A stretch of DNA of 6,240 bases from an uncultured Collinsella sp. (GTDB taxonomy: Bacteria; Actinomycetota; Coriobacteriia; Coriobacteriales; Coriobacteriaceae), in the NCBI GenBank assembly GCA_900547505.1, contig URGY01000104.1:1-6240 (forward strand), read 5' to 3'. The notes under the pieces are model-generated. The model had not been told where the DNA came from, did no database searches, and saw nothing but the letters and a program-made list of their open reading frames with translations. This document shows positions 5,613 through 6,240 of this stretch, piece after piece; the first letter of the stretch is position 1; the number at the start of each line of letters is the position of its first letter. The translations under genes and the position numbers were made by a program.

Positions 5613-6240
5613 GAGCTTCTCCTTTGGACCGTGGCATTGGAGGCGAGCGGGATGGACACCGCAAGCGTAAAGGGCGGGGCGGTGTGGACTTCCAGGCTGC
5701 CGCCCAGATTCTGTGCGACATGCCTCATACCAGGGATACCCGTTCCCTCGCGATACGATACGGGTGCAGGCGCGCCGTCGTTAGAAACGACCATCCGCGC
5801 AACAGCGCCGTCTTCCGACGTCTCCTGCCACAGACGCACGTGGACCCGATGCGCCTGCGCATGCTTGGTGGCATTGGTCGAGGCCTCGCGGATAATCTGC
5901 AGAAAGGCTGCGGCGACACGCGCGTCGCTTGGCAGCTCGCCCTCCACATCGATCTGCACGCTCACCAGGCCAAAGGCATGGACGATATCGCCCAGTTGCT
6001 CTGCCGGTTCGGTGTCGCCCCCGCCGCGCAGATCGGCAGCGATTGAGCGCAGCAGCGGGTCGATCTGCTCGAGTGACTCGTCATCCAGGCGCCCCTCCTC
6101 CAAATAACGATGGAGGATGGACAGACGCTGCCCGATCACGTCGTGCACGCGAGCGCGCATACGCAGATAGGCCGCATTGTCAGCAACTTTTTTGAGGCTT
6201 CGGTAGTTTGTGTGACAAGGGGCTAGCCTAGGCAGCAACG
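5609..6240 (-). CDS. Histidine kinase, NarL-type (HisKA_3), N-terminus cut by the right edge
   Basis: This is the C-terminal ~209 codons of a sensor histidine kinase. The frame stays open to the edge, so the true start is outside; a TTG at 6236-6238 is not a credible start. Residue numbers below count from that TTG. The dimerisation/phosphotransfer motif RARVHDVIGQRLSILHRYLE carries the phospho-acceptor His32. The HATPase_c domain follows: N-box REASTNATKHA (117-127, Asn122), NDG at 153-155 and GTGIPGM at 165-171. The sensor and any membrane segments lie beyond the window. The gene overlaps the response regulator start by ATGA, and the regulator's Shine-Dalgarno site lies inside its last codons. 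The kinase should phosphorylate that regulator. The first ~12 codons at the edge look less typical than the rest. Confidence 0.92.
   Translation of the reverse strand, partial: LLPRLAPCHTNYRSLKKVADNAAYLRMRARVHDVIGQRLSILHRYLEEGRLDDESLEQIDPLLRSIAADLRGGGDTEPAEQLGDIVHAFGLVSVQIDVEGELPSDARVAAAFLQIIREASTNATKHAQAHRVHVRLWQETSEDGAVARMVVSNDGAPAPVSYREGTGIPGMRHVAQNLGGSLEVHTAPPFTLAVSIPLASNATVQRRSS
5619..5625 (-). promoter_or_regulatory. Ribosome binding site of the response regulator, inside the kinase gene
   Basis: On the minus strand AAAGGAG lies six bases before the ATG at 5612 and within the last codons of the kinase gene. It fixes the regulator start and, with the 4-bp ATGA overlap, supports coupled translation of the pair. 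Confidence 0.85.

Overview
The window looks like one assembled contig from a high-GC Gram-positive bacterium. I favour a gut Coriobacteriia member close to Collinsella. The reasons are the GC-rich codon use, strong Shine-Dalgarno sites, the mix of DUF4428, zinc-ribbon and SPFH proteins, and the style of the LuxR-type two-component pair. This is an inference from protein style, not a database result. Bases 1-47 are not biological: they are the end of an Illumina P5 oligo, an 8-base index, and the Nextera/Tn5 transposase adapter. Real genomic sequence starts at 48, and the right edge cuts a gene.

Layout. A minus-strand gene for a membrane protein enters from the left; only its first ~52 codons (202 down to 48) are genomic. 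An intergenic region (203-589) follows. It holds a compact repeat element (about 372-506) built from two diverged 51-bp units. Each unit forms a hairpin with a 13-nt loop, and the stems differ by compensatory base-pair changes. Next to it, a possible hairpin overlaps the Shine-Dalgarno site of the next gene. Four plus-strand genes follow: a DUF4428/zinc-ribbon protein (590-1327), a membrane protein with two N-terminal zinc ribbons resembling B. subtilis YdjG (1352-2674), an SPFH-domain protein with two C-terminal zinc ribbons resembling YdjI (2723-3958), and, after a GC-rich hairpin, a lipoprotein (4039-4881). A strong 15-bp hairpin at 4932-4966 ends this cluster. On the minus strand, converging on it, lie a NarL/FixJ-type response regulator (4992-5612) and its histidine kinase (5609 to the right edge), coupled by an ATGA overlap.

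How the genes may work together. In B. subtilis, YdjG and YdjI belong to the pspA-ydjGHI membrane-stress system, in which YdjI is an SPFH protein brought to the membrane by membrane-bound partners. Here the YdjG-like and YdjI-like proteins are adjacent, with a DUF4428 protein upstream and a lipoprotein downstream, and with no PspA and no TPM-domain YdjH between them. Six predicted zinc-binding Cys clusters sit in three consecutive proteins. A membrane-associated assembly at the cell envelope is a reasonable inference but not shown. The two-component pair may or may not control the cluster; adjacency is the only hint.
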